From contig JALCMG010000009.1 of assembly GCA_022648325.1 (NCBI GenBank), positions 1-64,000 on the forward strand: a stretch of 64,000 nt of DNA, written 5' to 3'. The DNA comes from Olsenella sp. (GTDB lineage: Bacteria > Actinomycetota > Coriobacteriia > Coriobacteriales > Atopobiaceae). Made by a program: the position numbers and the translations under genes. Under the pieces are notes generated by a model that was given only the letters and a program-made list of their open reading frames with translations, searched no databases and was not told where the DNA came from. Of the stretch, positions 1 to 8,860 are shown piece after piece; within the stretch, counting starts at the first letter, position 1, and each line of letters starts with the position of its first letter.

Positions 1-1
1 G

Positions 2-391
2 CGTCGTGCCGCTGCCCTCGATCGCGCACGCTCCGAGAGCCCCGAGCTCTTCGAGGACCTCGCCACCGCCTACGCTCGCGCTGCCCACCTTGCCGACGCC
101 TCGCTTGGAACGGACGTCGACGCGAGCATTCTTGGCGATGCCGAGAAGGCGCTTCTTTCCGCTTGCGAGGAGGGGGAGAGGAAGGTCTCTGGCGCCCTTA
201 CCTCCGGTGACTTCGATGCCGCCTGTGAGGCCTTGGCTGGCCTTCGCGGGCCTATCGACCGATTCTTCACCGACGTCCTCGTGATGGACCCGGACCCCTC
301 AGTAAAGGACAATAGGCTCCGTCTTCTCAACCGTTTCGCTGGCGTCTTTGGTGACGTCGCCGATATTGGCGTACTTTCGAAGCGAAAGTAG
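2..391 (+). CDS. glyS: Glycyl-tRNA synthetase beta subunit, C-terminal end (partial)
   Basis: The window opens inside a reading frame whose last 129 codons match the C-terminal helical region of the bacterial GlyRS beta chain. The segment RFFTDVLVMDPD followed by the NRLRLLNRF stretch is the family's typical tail, and the TAG stop follows SKRK. GlyRS of this alpha2beta2 type charges tRNA-Gly in the cytosol. The glyS gene just upstream of a PPDK regulator and ppdK is an arrangement common in Firmicutes-like genomes. The 5' part and glyQ lie outside the window, so nothing can be said of its start or promoter. Confidence 0.9.
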   Translation, partial: RRAAALDRARSESPELFEDLATAYARAAHLADASLGTDVDASILGDAEKALLSACEEGERKVSGALTSGDFDAACEALAGLRGPIDRFFTDVLVMDPDPSVKDNRLRLLNRFAGVFGDVADIGVLSKRK

Positions 392-454
392 TGCAAGAGC
401 GGTTACACTTGCAGCAACGTCCCCACACGATTGTGTCATTTGGGAGGATCGACT

Positions 455-859
455 ATGAGGAAACTTGATCTGGACGACGACGTCTTCGGCCACGTTATTC
501 CAGCCATCTACGTGCTCTCCGACGCACGCGGAGAGACTGCCAAGGCCGTTGTGGAGGCTGCTGCTGCACAGTTTGGTGACGGTTCCGTCGAGATCATTCG
601 GGTGTCCGGTGTCGAGAGCGTCGAGCAGGTCCGAGACTACTTCGACAAGAATTTTGACCCGGACAGGCCGAGCGCCGTTTTCCACACCTTTGCCAATGGT
701 CAGCTTCGCCGCGAGATTCGCCGCGAGCTCGATAGAAGGGGCATTCCCTCCATCGACCTCCTCGGCCCGGCTGTCACGGTCATCTCCACGCTTACCGGCG
801 AGGAGCCAAGCCATGCTATTGGCGCCACCTACTCAGAGCGTCCCGCTGGAAAAGAGTAA
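455..859 (+). CDS. PPDK regulatory protein (DUF299) homologue, N-terminal half only
   Basis: The 134-residue product, from the ATG after the GGGAGG ribosome site, begins with IYVLSDARGETAKAV and contains GIPSIDLLGP. Both match the N-terminal domain of the DUF299 kinase/pyrophosphorylase family, which reversibly phosphorylates a Thr in pyruvate phosphate dikinase. Known members are about 270 residues long and carry a P-loop (G-V-S-R-x-x-K-T type) in the C-terminal half. Here the frame ends with TAA at 857-859, just after the N-terminal domain. No P-loop segment is visible in any frame before ppdK, 225 bases downstream. It may be a degenerate gene or a half-length regulator. An alternative upstream start at 431 adds eight residues but lacks a better ribosome site. 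Confidence 0.75.
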   Translation: MRKLDLDDDVFGHVIPAIYVLSDARGETAKAVVEAAAAQFGDGSVEIIRVSGVESVEQVRDYFDKNFDPDRPSAVFHTFANGQLRREIRRELDRRGIPSIDLLGPAVTVISTLTGEEPSHAIGATYSERPAGKE

Positions 860-1084
860 GATACCAAGCTGGTTGCTTCGTCCGCTCGAGGGGTCAGGCT
901 AACGTCTGGCCCCCCCTTCTGAGCGTTCGCCGGCGTATATCTCCGTCCACCGGTTGAGTCTTGAATTTGGAGTCACATGAAAATGGGTCTGTCTAGAATG
1001 GGGCGTTGCGGTGGCCTGAACCACGGCCCCGCTGTGTGAGTGCGCGCCGCGAGGCGTGTCTGGTTGTACGAACAGGGGAGTGAA

Positions 1085-3841
1085 ATGTCTGAGAAGCACG
1101 TGTACCGCTTCGGAAAGGACGAGAACGGCAACAACGTGACCGAAGTTGCCGGCGCTACCGTCGACGAGGCGAAGTGGATCACCGGCGGCAAGGGCGCCAA
1201 CCTGGCGGAGATGGCCAACATCGGCCTTCCCGTTCCTCCGGGATTCTCCATTACCTGCCAGACCTGCGTCGCCTATTCTTCGGCCGGCAACGTCTGGCCC
1301 GACGGCGTCCTTGACGAGATTGACGCCTACCGCAAGGACCTCGAGAAGCGCATGGGCAAGAAGCTCGGCGACAAGGACGACCCGCTGCTCGTCTCCGTTC
1401 GCTCCGGCGCGCCCTTCTCCATGCCCGGCATGATGGACACGGTCCTCAACCTCGGCCTCAACGACGACTCCGTCCAGGGCCTCATCAAGAAGACCGGCAA
1501 CCCCCGCTTTGGCTACGACTCCTATCGCCGCTTCGTCCAGATGTTCTCGGGCGTTGTCATGGGCGTCGATGGCCAGCTCTTCGAGGATGCCATCAACGCC
1601 AAGAAGGCCGAGCGCGGCGCGAAGCTCGACACCGAGCTCAACGCCGACGACCTCAAGGACCTCGTCGTCACGTTCAAGCAGATCTTCTCCGATAACGTCG
1701 ACCCCGTGAAGTACCCCGAGGTCGTCGTTGACGGCAAGCCCGTGTTCCCGCACGACCCGTACCTCCAGCTGCGTCTTGCTGAGCAGGCCGTCTTTGGATC
1801 TTGGAACACCCCGCGCGCCATCCTCTACCGCAAGCAGAACAAGATCCCCGATGACCTCGGCACCGCAGTCAACGTCCAGTGCATGGTCTTCGGCAACATG
1901 GGCGACACCTCGGCTACCGGCGTCGCGTTCACCCGCAACCCCGCCGACGGCACCAACGAGCGCTACGGCGACTTCCTGGTGAACGCACAGGGCGAGGACG
2001 TCGTCGCCGGCATCCGCAACACCGAGCCCATCTCCGACCTTCCCAAGACCCCTGGTCTCGAGGAGGCTGGCAAGGAGCTCTATCACGTCTTCGAGATCCT
2101 CGAGGACCACTACGCCGACATGATGGACCTCGAATTCACCATCCAGGAGGGCAAGCTCTGGATGCTCCAGACCCGCGTCGGCAAGCGCACAGCGCTCTCC
2201 GCGCTCAAGGTCGCCATCCAGATGTACGAGGAGGGTCGCATCTCCCGCGAGACCGCCGTCATGCGCGTCGCTCCGGAGCAGCTCGACCAGCTCCTGCACC
2301 CGCAGTTCGACCCCAAGGCCAAGTACGAGGTCCTCGCCAAGGGCCTGAACGCCTCCCCTGGTGCCGCCACCGGTGCCGTCGTCTTCTCCTCTGCCGACGC
2401 GGGGGCCTTCAGGGAGGCCGGCAAGCCCTCCATCCTCGTGCGCTGGGAGACCACGCCCGATGACCTCAAGGGCATGGTCGCTGCTGAGGGCATCCTCACG
2501 TCCCACGGCGGCAAGACGTCCCACGCGGCCGTCATCGCCCGTGGCATGGGCGCCCCCTGCGTCTGCGGCGTCGAGGCCCTCCACATCGACGCACCCAACA
2601 AGGAGTGCAAGGTCGCAGGTACCGACGTCGTCCTCCACGAGGGTGACATCATCTCCATCGACGGCACCACGGGTGACGTCATCCTGGGCGAGGTGCCCCT
2701 GATCCGCCCCGAGCTCGGCGGCGACCTCGAGACCATCCTCGACTGGGCAGACGAGGTCCGCAAGGATCCTTCGCGTGGCCGCGTGATCGGCGTCCGCGCA
2801 AACGCCGACAACCCCGCCGACGCCCAGCTCTCCGCCGACAACGGCGCCGAGGGCATCGGTCTCGACCGTACCGAGCACATGTTCCTTGGCGAGCGCAAGC
2901 AGCTCATCCAGAACTTCATCCTCGCTGAGTCCGACGACGTCAAGCAGGATTCCCTCAAGAAGCTCGGCGAGGCCCAGAAGGGCGACTTCCTCGGCATGTT
3001 CAAGGCCATGGACGGCAAGACCGTCATCGTGCGCCTGCTCGATCCGCCCCTGCACGAGTTCCTCGACAGCCCGCGTGACCTCGAGGTCGAGATTGCCAAG
3101 GAGGAGTGCACCGGCAAGGACTGCACCGAGAAGCGCGCCCTTCTCGCCAAGCTGGACTCCTTCCAGGAGGCCAACCCCATGCTCGGCCTCCGCGGCTGCC
3201 GCCTGGGCATCGTGTACCCCGAGCTCAACGTCATGCAGGTCCGCGCCATCGCGGGCGCTGCTGCCGAGCTCAAGAAGGAGGGCTTCGACCCCAAGCCCGA
3301 GATCATGATCCCGCTCGTCGCCTTCGAGACCGAGATTGAGCTCGTCCGTGCCGGCGTCGAGAAGACCCTCAAGGAGGTCGAGGAGGAGACTGGCGTCAAG
3401 CTCGAGATCCCCATCGGCACCATGATCGAGCTCCCTCGCGCTGCCATCACTGCCGACGAGATCGGCAAGCACGCCGACTTCTTCTCCTTCGGCACCAACG
3501 ACCTCACCCAGACCTGCCTTGGGTTCTCCCGTGACGACGTCGAGTCTGCGTTCATGCCACTCTATCTCGAGAAGAAGATCGTCAAGCGCAACCCGTTCGC
3601 GACCGTCGACCCCGGCGTTGCCAAGCTCGTCCAGATGGGCGTCGAGGGTGGCCACAAGGCCAACCCCGACATCGTCTGCGGCGTCTGCGGCGAGACCGGT
3701 GGCGACCCCGAGTCCATTCAGGTCTACTATGACCTTGGCCTCGACTACGTGTCCTGCTCGCCGTACCGCGTGCCCATCGCCCGTCTTGCGGCTGCGCAGG
3801 CCAAGATCAACTCCAACGGCGGTCCTGCCAAGGTCGCCTAG
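1085..3841 (+). CDS. ppdK: Pyruvate, phosphate dikinase
   Basis: The 918-residue enzyme has the usual length of bacterial PPDK, which interconverts pyruvate, ATP and Pi with PEP, AMP and PPi in the cytosol. The N-terminal ATP-grasp begins with GGKGANLAEMANIGLPVPPG. The swivelling phosphohistidine domain has KTSHAAVIARGMG, giving catalytic His480 and the regulatory-type Thr478. The C-terminal PEP/pyruvate TIM barrel has GTNDLTQTCLGFSRDD and CGVCGETGGDPES. The ATG at 1085 is preceded by AGGGGAGTGAA and is preferred over a GTG at 1040. In an anaerobe it likely serves PEP formation or glycolysis. It pairs with the short regulator just upstream and is closed by a strong hairpin. Confidence 0.98.
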   Translation: MSEKHVYRFGKDENGNNVTEVAGATVDEAKWITGGKGANLAEMANIGLPVPPGFSITCQTCVAYSSAGNVWPDGVLDEIDAYRKDLEKRMGKKLGDKDDPLLVSVRSGAPFSMPGMMDTVLNLGLNDDSVQGLIKKTGNPRFGYDSYRRFVQMFSGVVMGVDGQLFEDAINAKKAERGAKLDTELNADDLKDLVVTFKQIFSDNVDPVKYPEVVVDGKPVFPHDPYLQLRLAEQAVFGSWNTPRAILYRKQNKIPDDLGTAVNVQCMVFGNMGDTSATGVAFTRNPADGTNERYGDFLVNAQGEDVVAGIRNTEPISDLPKTPGLEEAGKELYHVFEILEDHYADMMDLEFTIQEGKLWMLQTRVGKRTALSALKVAIQMYEEGRISRETAVMRVAPEQLDQLLHPQFDPKAKYEVLAKGLNASPGAATGAVVFSSADAGAFREAGKPSILVRWETTPDDLKGMVAAEGILTSHGGKTSHAAVIARGMGAPCVCGVEALHIDAPNKECKVAGTDVVLHEGDIISIDGTTGDVILGEVPLIRPELGGDLETILDWADEVRKDPSRGRVIGVRANADNPADAQLSADNGAEGIGLDRTEHMFLGERKQLIQNFILAESDDVKQDSLKKLGEAQKGDFLGMFKAMDGKTVIVRLLDPPLHEFLDSPRDLEVEIAKEECTGKDCTEKRALLAKLDSFQEANPMLGLRGCRLGIVYPELNVMQVRAIAGAAAELKKEGFDPKPEIMIPLVAFETEIELVRAGVEKTLKEVEEETGVKLEIPIGTMIELPRAAITADEIGKHADFFSFGTNDLTQTCLGFSRDDVESAFMPLYLEKKIVKRNPFATVDPGVAKLVQMGVEGGHKANPDIVCGVCGETGGDPESIQVYYDLGLDYVSCSPYRVPIARLAAAQAKINSNGGPAKVA

Positions 3842-3867
3842 TAGCGTGGCGTTGATGCACGTCTAGC

Positions 3868-3913
3868 ACACAAAGGGGGAGGGGCCTGGCGCCTCTCCCC
3901 CTTGTGCTTTGGT
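3868..3913 (+). terminator. Terminator-like hairpin after ppdK
   Basis: A G-rich arm, CAAAGGGGGAGGGGC, faces GCCTCTCCCCCTTGTG across a short CTGG-type loop. The stem is about 15 bp with one wobble pair and one bulged A. The trailing T run is short (GCTTTGG), so termination is likely but not textbook. Confidence 0.7.
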
Positions 3914-4025
3914 CTCTTCGTCACTTCTGGTGGGTAGCGCATCCCTGCGGTGATACGTCTGGCTCCTCCGGGCGGTAGGATGTTGCCCTGCAGGGGAGGG
4001 CCGGACACCCACCGGGGAGGCGGCG

Positions 4026-4995
4026 ATGGACGCGCGGGCCGGGATGCTGGCGCGGCTCTTCGAGAGGTCGATGGGCCTCGGGGCGGAATGGGAGGTCTCG
4101 GACGTCTGTTTCGAGGAGCGCGGCGGCGGCGCCGACGAGCTCCACGTCCGCGTGTCGCACGTGAGGGGGCGGGCCGTCGGGTGCCCCGAGTGCGGGCGGA
4201 GGTGCGGCGCCTGCGACACGCGGGAGCGCACCTGGCGCCGCCTCGGCGTCTGGCAGTACGAGACGGCCGTGCACTGCGCCGTGCCCAGGGCGGGCTGCCC
4301 GGAGCGTGGCGTCCGCACCGTCCGGACGCCGTGGGGGGCGAGGCCGAGCCCGCGCCTCACGGCCCTCTTCGAGGCGCAGGTCCTTGCCATGGCCCTCTCC
4401 GGGCTCACCGCTGCCCAGATCGCCTCGGCGCTGCGCATGTCGGACGGCACCGTGTGGAGGATGCTGAGGCGGGCGGTCGCCGAGGCCAGGGCTGCCGCGG
4501 ACTACTCCGCCGTCGAGCGCGTCGGCATCGACGACACGGCGAGGAGGCGCGGCCAGAGCCACGTCCCGGCCATGGTGGGCCTCGACGCCCGGCGGGTCGT
4601 CGCCGTCTCACCGAGGGCAGGGGCGGGGGCGCCGTCGGCAGGCTCTGCGACCGGCTGGAGGAGCGCGGCGGCGACCGCTCCCGCGTCCTCGAGGTCACCA
4701 GGGACATGGCCGAGGCGTACGCGCTGGGGGTGTCGGAGGCCTTCCCGGAGGCCGCGCAGACCGTCGACCGCTTCCACGTCATGTAGCTCGCGGCAAAGGC
4801 CACCGACAGGGTCCGCTGTCGGGAGGCGAGGTCGTCCGAGGAGAAGGGGCGCCGGCTCAGGGGCACGAAGTATTGCTGGCTGAAGCGTCGGGAGAACCTC
4901 ACCGGGAGGCAGGCTGCCCTGAGGGAGTCCCTCGTGGGCGAGCACCTCCTAACGGCGAGGGCGTGCACGATGACCGAGGCGCTGCGGACGGTCGA
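4026..4995 (+). pseudogene. ISL3-family transposase remnant, frameshifted and 3'-truncated
   Basis: The first reading frame (4026 to about 4613) encodes an ISL3-type N-terminal zinc-finger region with CPECGRRC and a partner CAVPRAGCPERG. It then has a helix-turn-helix (AQIASALRMSDGTVWRMLRR) and the first catalytic region around VGIDDTA. A frameshift near 4613 moves the match to another frame (RDMAEAYALGVSEAFPEA, then TVDRFHVM). There an in-frame TAG at 4784-4786 interrupts it before LAAKATDRVR and GTKYCWLK. The match stops near 4995, where IS630-type sequence begins, so the last quarter is missing. The gene cannot make an active transposase. Its very high GC differs from nearby housekeeping genes. 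Confidence 0.85.
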
Positions 4996-5515
4996 CGCCC
5001 AAGACGGTATACAACCTGAAGCGCAAGCTCGTGGAGGGAGGCTTCGGCGGCGTGCTCGCCAGGAAGCGGCGCGACCGCCCCGGCAACAGGAAGATAGACG
5101 GAGAGGCCGAGGCGAAGATCGTGGCCCTGACCTGCGCCGAGCCTCCCGAGGGCCACGCCAGGTGGACGCTGCGCCTCATCGCGGAGAGGAGCGCGGAGCT
5201 CGGCTACGTCGAGTCCATCAGCCACGTCGCCATCGGCGACCTGCTTAAAAAACGAGCTTCGCCCATGGCTACACGAGGAGTGGTGCATCCCCGAGCACAG
5301 CGGCGAGTTCGTAGCCGCCATGGAGGACGTGCTGCGCGTCTACGAGCGCCCGCGGGACCCGGCCCGGCCGCTCGTGTGTCTGGACGAGTCCAGCCGCCAG
5401 CTCGTCGCGCACTCCCGCGAGCCGCTGCCGCCGAGGCCGGGCGAGCCCGGGCGCTGGGACTACGAGTACGTGCGCAACGGCGTGGCTGACATCTTCATGT
5501 GCTTTGCGCCCCTGC
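4996..5515 (+). pseudogene. IS630-family transposase remnant, truncated at both ends
   Basis: The sequence encodes KTVYNLKRKLVEGG, then EPPEGHARWTLRLIAERS and GYVESISHVAIGDLLKK, all typical of the N-terminal part of IS630 transposases. At the AAAAAA run near 5244 the frame changes, and the match resumes as ELRPWLHEEWCIPE. It continues to the catalytic segment LVCLDESSRQLVAHSREPLP and DYEYVRNGVADIFMCFAPL. The N-terminal helix-turn-helix and the last catalytic Glu region are absent. The left end is fused to ISL3 sequence and the right end to a SIS-domain gene. The A-run break sits where some IS630 members split into two frames, so programmed frameshifting in the ancestor is possible. Confidence 0.85.
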
Positions 5516-5876
5516 TGCATGCAACATCGAGGAGATGCTGCAGATAGACTCGCCCACCATCAACAGCTGCGAGTTCTTCCACGGCCCGTTCGAGGTGCTG
5601 GACGCCAAGAAGCCCGTGTTCCTGCTGCTTTCCGCAGGACGCTGCCGCCCGGCGGACGAGCGCGCCCTGCGCTTCCTCAGGCGCCACGGCGGCGCGAACG
5701 TCTACGTGCTGGACGGTATGGACCTAGGCCTGGGCGAGCTGCCCCAGGACGTGCGCGAGTACTTCAACCACATCCTGTTCTCGCCCATCCTGAACAACGT
5801 GTACATGCGTGCGCTCTCTGCCGCGACCGGCAAGGACTACATGACGCGCCGCTACATGTGGAAGGTGGAGTACTAG
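5515..5876 (+). pseudogene. 3' remnant of a SIS-domain sugar-phosphate deglycase/isomerase
   Basis: About 120 codons match the C-terminal third of the intact SIS-domain protein encoded at 8861-9844. Shared landmarks are IDS followed ten residues later by FFHGPFE (YFHGPFE in the intact copy), a RPADERALRFL/RPMDARALTFL pair, and the identical ending RRYMWK-x-x-Y. The N-terminal two thirds, including the first SIS domain, is missing and replaced by IS630 sequence. A GTG at 5499 opens this frame but lies within the IS junction. A pair of SIS deglycases would fit the neighbouring PTS operon, so this is probably the broken second enzyme. Function as it stands is unlikely. Confidence 0.8.
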
Positions 5877-6108
5877 GGGCGCGCCTGCAACAGCGCCCTC
5901 CCGGCAGGGCGGCGCCCGCTGCCGGCCATGACATTCGGTTCCTGCGGAGGCACTCCCCTTGGCCTCCGAGGAAAGGCCAGCCGCTTTCTCCAGCAGCTGG
6001 CCGTTTTATTGCCGCGCGATTGCCATTGCATGTACCGTTCGCTGGCAAAAAAGAACCGTTTGTTTCTAAACGTTATAGACCACTATCACAACAATAATAA
6101 GACGTATA

Positions 6109-6125
6109 TGATGTCTACAACATCA
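6109..6125. promoter_or_regulatory. Inverted repeat in AT-rich leader of the PTS operon
   Basis: The 275-base gap before the EIIAB gene becomes AT-rich from about 6040. It holds TGATGT-CTACA-ACATCA, a 6-bp inverted repeat with a 5-base spacer, about 27 bases upstream of the EIIAB ATG. It sits next to GACGTATATGATG, which resembles part of the palindrome upstream of the GntR gene. It may be an operator, but no clear -35/-10 pair could be assigned. Upstream, GGAGGC and GCCTCC near 5945-5967 form a short hairpin after the SIS relic. Confidence 0.4.
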
Positions 6126-6151
6126 AGCCAACAAGGGGAGGTCGGGACCAC

Positions 6152-7078
6152 ATGAACCAAGTCATCCTTGCGTCTCACGGCGGACTCGCGACCGGCGCGC
6201 TTGACACCGTCCACATGATCGTGGGCGAGGCGCCAAACGTGCACACGGTCACGCTCGAGCGCGACGACAAGGAGCCCATCACCGCCAAGGTCGAGGCGCT
6301 CGTAAAGGACTTCTCGCCGGACGATGCCGTGTACGTACTCACGGACATGCTGGGCTCCAGCGTCAACAACTCCATAGTCGAGTACCAAGCGGCACACCCG
6401 GACGTCACCGTGATCGCTGGCATGAACATGCCCATGGTCCTCACGCTGGCGCTCTCGGACGGCCCGCTGGACGCAGCGGCCGTGCGCGACCTCGTGGCGG
6501 AGGGTCGTCGCGGCATCGTGGACTGCGCGCACCCGGACGCCCCGGAAAGCGCCGCTCCGGCCGCCGCGGCAAAGCGCCCACACGCAAACCTCGGTCCCGC
6601 GAAGATCGTCCTCACCAGGCTCGACTACCGCCTGCTCCACGGTCAGGTCGTCTTCTCGTGGGTCTCGAACGTCGGCGCCGAGCGCATCATCGTCGTGGAC
6701 GACGACGCCGCTACCGACGACGTGAAGAAGGGTGCCCTGCGCCTGGCAAAGCCCGCGGGCGTACGTCTGAACGTCTTCACCGTCGACCGCACGCTCAAGA
6801 AGATGGCAAAGCTCAACACGCTGGGCGAGAAGGTCATGTTCGTGTTCGGTACCACCTCGGAGCTGCGTCGCTTCTACGAGTCCTACAAGCTGGGCGATGT
6901 GGACCTCGGTGCGACCGCCAACCACGACGGCGCCGAGATGATCGGCGGCAAGGGTTCGTCCGTCTTCCTGGACGCGGCCCAGAAGGCCGATGTCAACGCC
7001 CTTCTCGACATGGGCGTGAAGGTCTACGTGCAGCAGACCCCCACGCTTCCGCGCACCGACGTCACGAAGAGGCTGTAG
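6152..7078 (+). CDS. PTS mannose/fructose/sorbose-family EIIAB component
   Basis: This 308-residue protein fuses a mannose-type EIIA domain (about residues 1-135) to an EIIB domain (about 150-308), joined by an Ala/Pro-rich linker. EIIA has ASHGGLATG with the phosphoacceptor His9 and TDMLGSSVNN. EIIB has TRLDYRLLHGQV with His163, the site that passes phosphate to the sugar. It acts at the inner face of the membrane with EIIC and EIID. The ATG follows AAGGGGAGGTCGGGACCAC. It begins the operon EIIAB-EIIC-EIID-SIS. The class is certain. The substrate is inferred only from the SIS neighbour, which points to phosphorylated Amadori products. Confidence 0.95.
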   Translation: MNQVILASHGGLATGALDTVHMIVGEAPNVHTVTLERDDKEPITAKVEALVKDFSPDDAVYVLTDMLGSSVNNSIVEYQAAHPDVTVIAGMNMPMVLTLALSDGPLDAAAVRDLVAEGRRGIVDCAHPDAPESAAPAAAAKRPHANLGPAKIVLTRLDYRLLHGQVVFSWVSNVGAERIIVVDDDAATDDVKKGALRLAKPAGVRLNVFTVDRTLKKMAKLNTLGEKVMFVFGTTSELRRFYESYKLGDVDLGATANHDGAEMIGGKGSSVFLDAAQKADVNALLDMGVKVYVQQTPTLPRTDVTKRL

Positions 7079-7108
7079 CCCCGGCACAGTCCCCGAAAGG
7101 AGAAAGAC

Positions 7109-7924
7109 ATGAACACATTCGTTAGCGCCCTGCTCGTGGGCCTCGTCAGCGTGTTCTGCATGCTCGACTCGCGCCTGCTTGGCCGTCTGAACTTCGAGCA
7201 GCCGCTCGTGGGTGCCACGCTCGTGGGCGTCGTCCTGGGCGACCCGATGACGGGCCTCGCCGTCGGCGCTGCCGCGGAGCTCGTGAGCATGGGCCTCGTG
7301 AGCGTCGGTGCCGCGGTGCCGGCCGACATGGTGCTCGGCAGCATCATCGCGTCCGCCTTCGCGTGCCTCACCGGCGCCAGCGCCGAGACCGCCATGACCA
7401 TCGCGGTCCCCGTCGCGGTCCTGGGCCAGCTCCTCGGCATCGTGTTCCGCTCCGTCATCGCCGTGCTCACCCACGTCGCGGACGCCGCAATCGAGGAGGG
7501 CAAGTTCGTTAAGGCCCAGCACCTGCACATAGTCGTGGGCACCATACTGTACTCCCTCATGTACTTCATCCCCACGTTCTTCGCGATCCTGCTTGGCACC
7601 GACCTCGTCAAGGGCGTCGTCAGCCTCATCCCCGGCTGGCTCACCACCGGACTAAACGTCTCCACCAAGCTCCTCACCGCCTACGGCCTCGCGCTGCTCC
7701 TCTCGCTCTCGCTCAAGAAGGGCATGGGCGCGTTCCTCTTCGTCGGCTTCCTGCTTGCCGCCTACCTCAAGCTCTCCGTCATCGCCGTCTCCGCGCTCGG
7801 CGTCGCCGCCGCGGTCGTGCTGACGGACCTCAAGTTCGGTCGCCACGCCAACGGCAACGGCGGCGGCACCGCGGCGCTCTCTGCATCCGACGACTATGAC
7901 CCCCTCGAAGACGACGACGAGTAA
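7109..7924 (+). CDS. PTS mannose-family EIIC permease
   Basis: The 271-residue integral membrane protein has the EII-Sor pattern. An N-terminal ALLVGLVSVFCMLDSRLLG is followed by QPLVGATLVGVVLGDP and GAAAELVSMGLVSVGAAVPAD, then several more hydrophobic helices. It forms the sugar-translocating channel together with EIID. The C-terminus is a polar, acidic tail (YDPLEDDDE) that is probably cytosolic. The ATG is preceded by AAAGGAGAAAGAC. It lies 30 bases after EIIAB and 10 before EIID, so co-transcription is very likely. Confidence 0.95.
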   Translation: MNTFVSALLVGLVSVFCMLDSRLLGRLNFEQPLVGATLVGVVLGDPMTGLAVGAAAELVSMGLVSVGAAVPADMVLGSIIASAFACLTGASAETAMTIAVPVAVLGQLLGIVFRSVIAVLTHVADAAIEEGKFVKAQHLHIVVGTILYSLMYFIPTFFAILLGTDLVKGVVSLIPGWLTTGLNVSTKLLTAYGLALLLSLSLKKGMGAFLFVGFLLAAYLKLSVIAVSALGVAAAVVLTDLKFGRHANGNGGGTAALSASDDYDPLEDDDE

Positions 7925-7934
7925 GGAGAATGAC

Positions 7935-8765
7935 ATGGCTACCAAGGAAGTCTCTACTCGCAAGAAGATCAGCCAGTTCTTCTGGCGCAGCTGGGCTATC
8001 CAGGACTCCTGGAACTACGAGCGCCAGATGAACATGGGCTTCATGTACGGCATCGCGCCGACCCTCGACCGCTGCTACCCCAACGCGGACACCGACCCCA
8101 AGCAGATGGAGCGCAAAAAGGAGGCGTACCGTCGCCACATGGCGTTCTACAACTGCACGCCGCAGACGAGCGCCTTCGTGCTGGGCCTTTCCGCCTCGAT
8201 GGAGGAAGAGCTTGCCGAGGACCCGAACGCCTTCGACCCCGACACCGTCAACGCCGTGAAGACGTCGCTCATGGGCCCGCTCTCCGGCATCGGTGACTCG
8301 TTCTTCCAGGGCACCATCCGCGTCATCGCCTTCGGCCTGGGCGTGAGCCTCGCGAAGCAGGGGTCATTCCTCGGCCCCATCCTCGCGATGGTCATCTCGA
8401 TCATCCCGTCGGTCCTCGTCACGTGGTTCGCGGCGAAGCTCGGCTACGAGGGCGGCCGCGGCTTCCTGCAGAAGATGCAGAGCGGCGACCTCATGGACCG
8501 CGTCATGTACGTGTGCGGCATCGTGGGCCTCATGGCAATCGGCGGCATGATCGCCACGCTCATCGGCGCGACGGCCCCGGCGACGTTCGCAAGCGGATCG
8601 GTCAAGATCCAGAAGCTCCTGGATTCCATCATGCCGCAGATGATCCCGCTCGCCCTCACGGGTGCGATGTACTGGCTCATCAAGAAGAACGTCAAGTCCG
8701 GCTGGATCCTCGCCATCTGCATCTTCGGCGGCATCCTGCTCTCCGTGCTCGGCATCCTGGCCTAG
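7935..8765 (+). CDS. PTS mannose-family EIID component
   Basis: The 276-residue product matches EIID proteins of the mannose PTS family. It has an N-terminal cytosolic part with FFWRSWAIQDSWNYERQMN and MGFMYGIAPTLDR. A conserved MGPLSGIGDSFFQGTIRVIA segment and C-terminal hydrophobic helices follow. EIID is required with EIIC for sugar transport. The ATG at 7935, after AAGGAGAATGAC, is chosen over an upstream in-frame start that would overlap the EIIC gene. It is followed after 95 bases by the SIS-domain enzyme. Confidence 0.95.
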   Translation: MATKEVSTRKKISQFFWRSWAIQDSWNYERQMNMGFMYGIAPTLDRCYPNADTDPKQMERKKEAYRRHMAFYNCTPQTSAFVLGLSASMEEELAEDPNAFDPDTVNAVKTSLMGPLSGIGDSFFQGTIRVIAFGLGVSLAKQGSFLGPILAMVISIIPSVLVTWFAAKLGYEGGRGFLQKMQSGDLMDRVMYVCGIVGLMAIGGMIATLIGATAPATFASGSVKIQKLLDSIMPQMIPLALTGAMYWLIKKNVKSGWILAICIFGGILLSVLGILA

Positions 8766-8860
8766 GACCGCGCAGAGCCCGGGACCGCGCAAGGCGTACG
8801 GACGAGAAAAGCAGACAGCGCGCTAGTGTGGCACTTCTCGACAGAAGAAGGAGACAGAAC

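Noticed and set aside
860..1084. Possible programmed frameshift restoring the missing half of the PPDK regulator
   Set aside because: The gap before ppdK is too short for the 130 missing residues, and no P-loop-like segment is seen in any frame.
899..3655. A 918-codon open frame on the minus strand opposite ppdK
   Set aside because: It is a mirror effect of GC-rich codon usage in ppdK; its product is an Asp/Glu/Leu/Val-rich low-complexity string with no recognisable motifs or ribosome site.
4784..4786. In-frame TAG in the ISL3 remnant read as recoding
   Set aside because: The same gene has a frameshift and is truncated, so a simple nonsense mutation is the better explanation.
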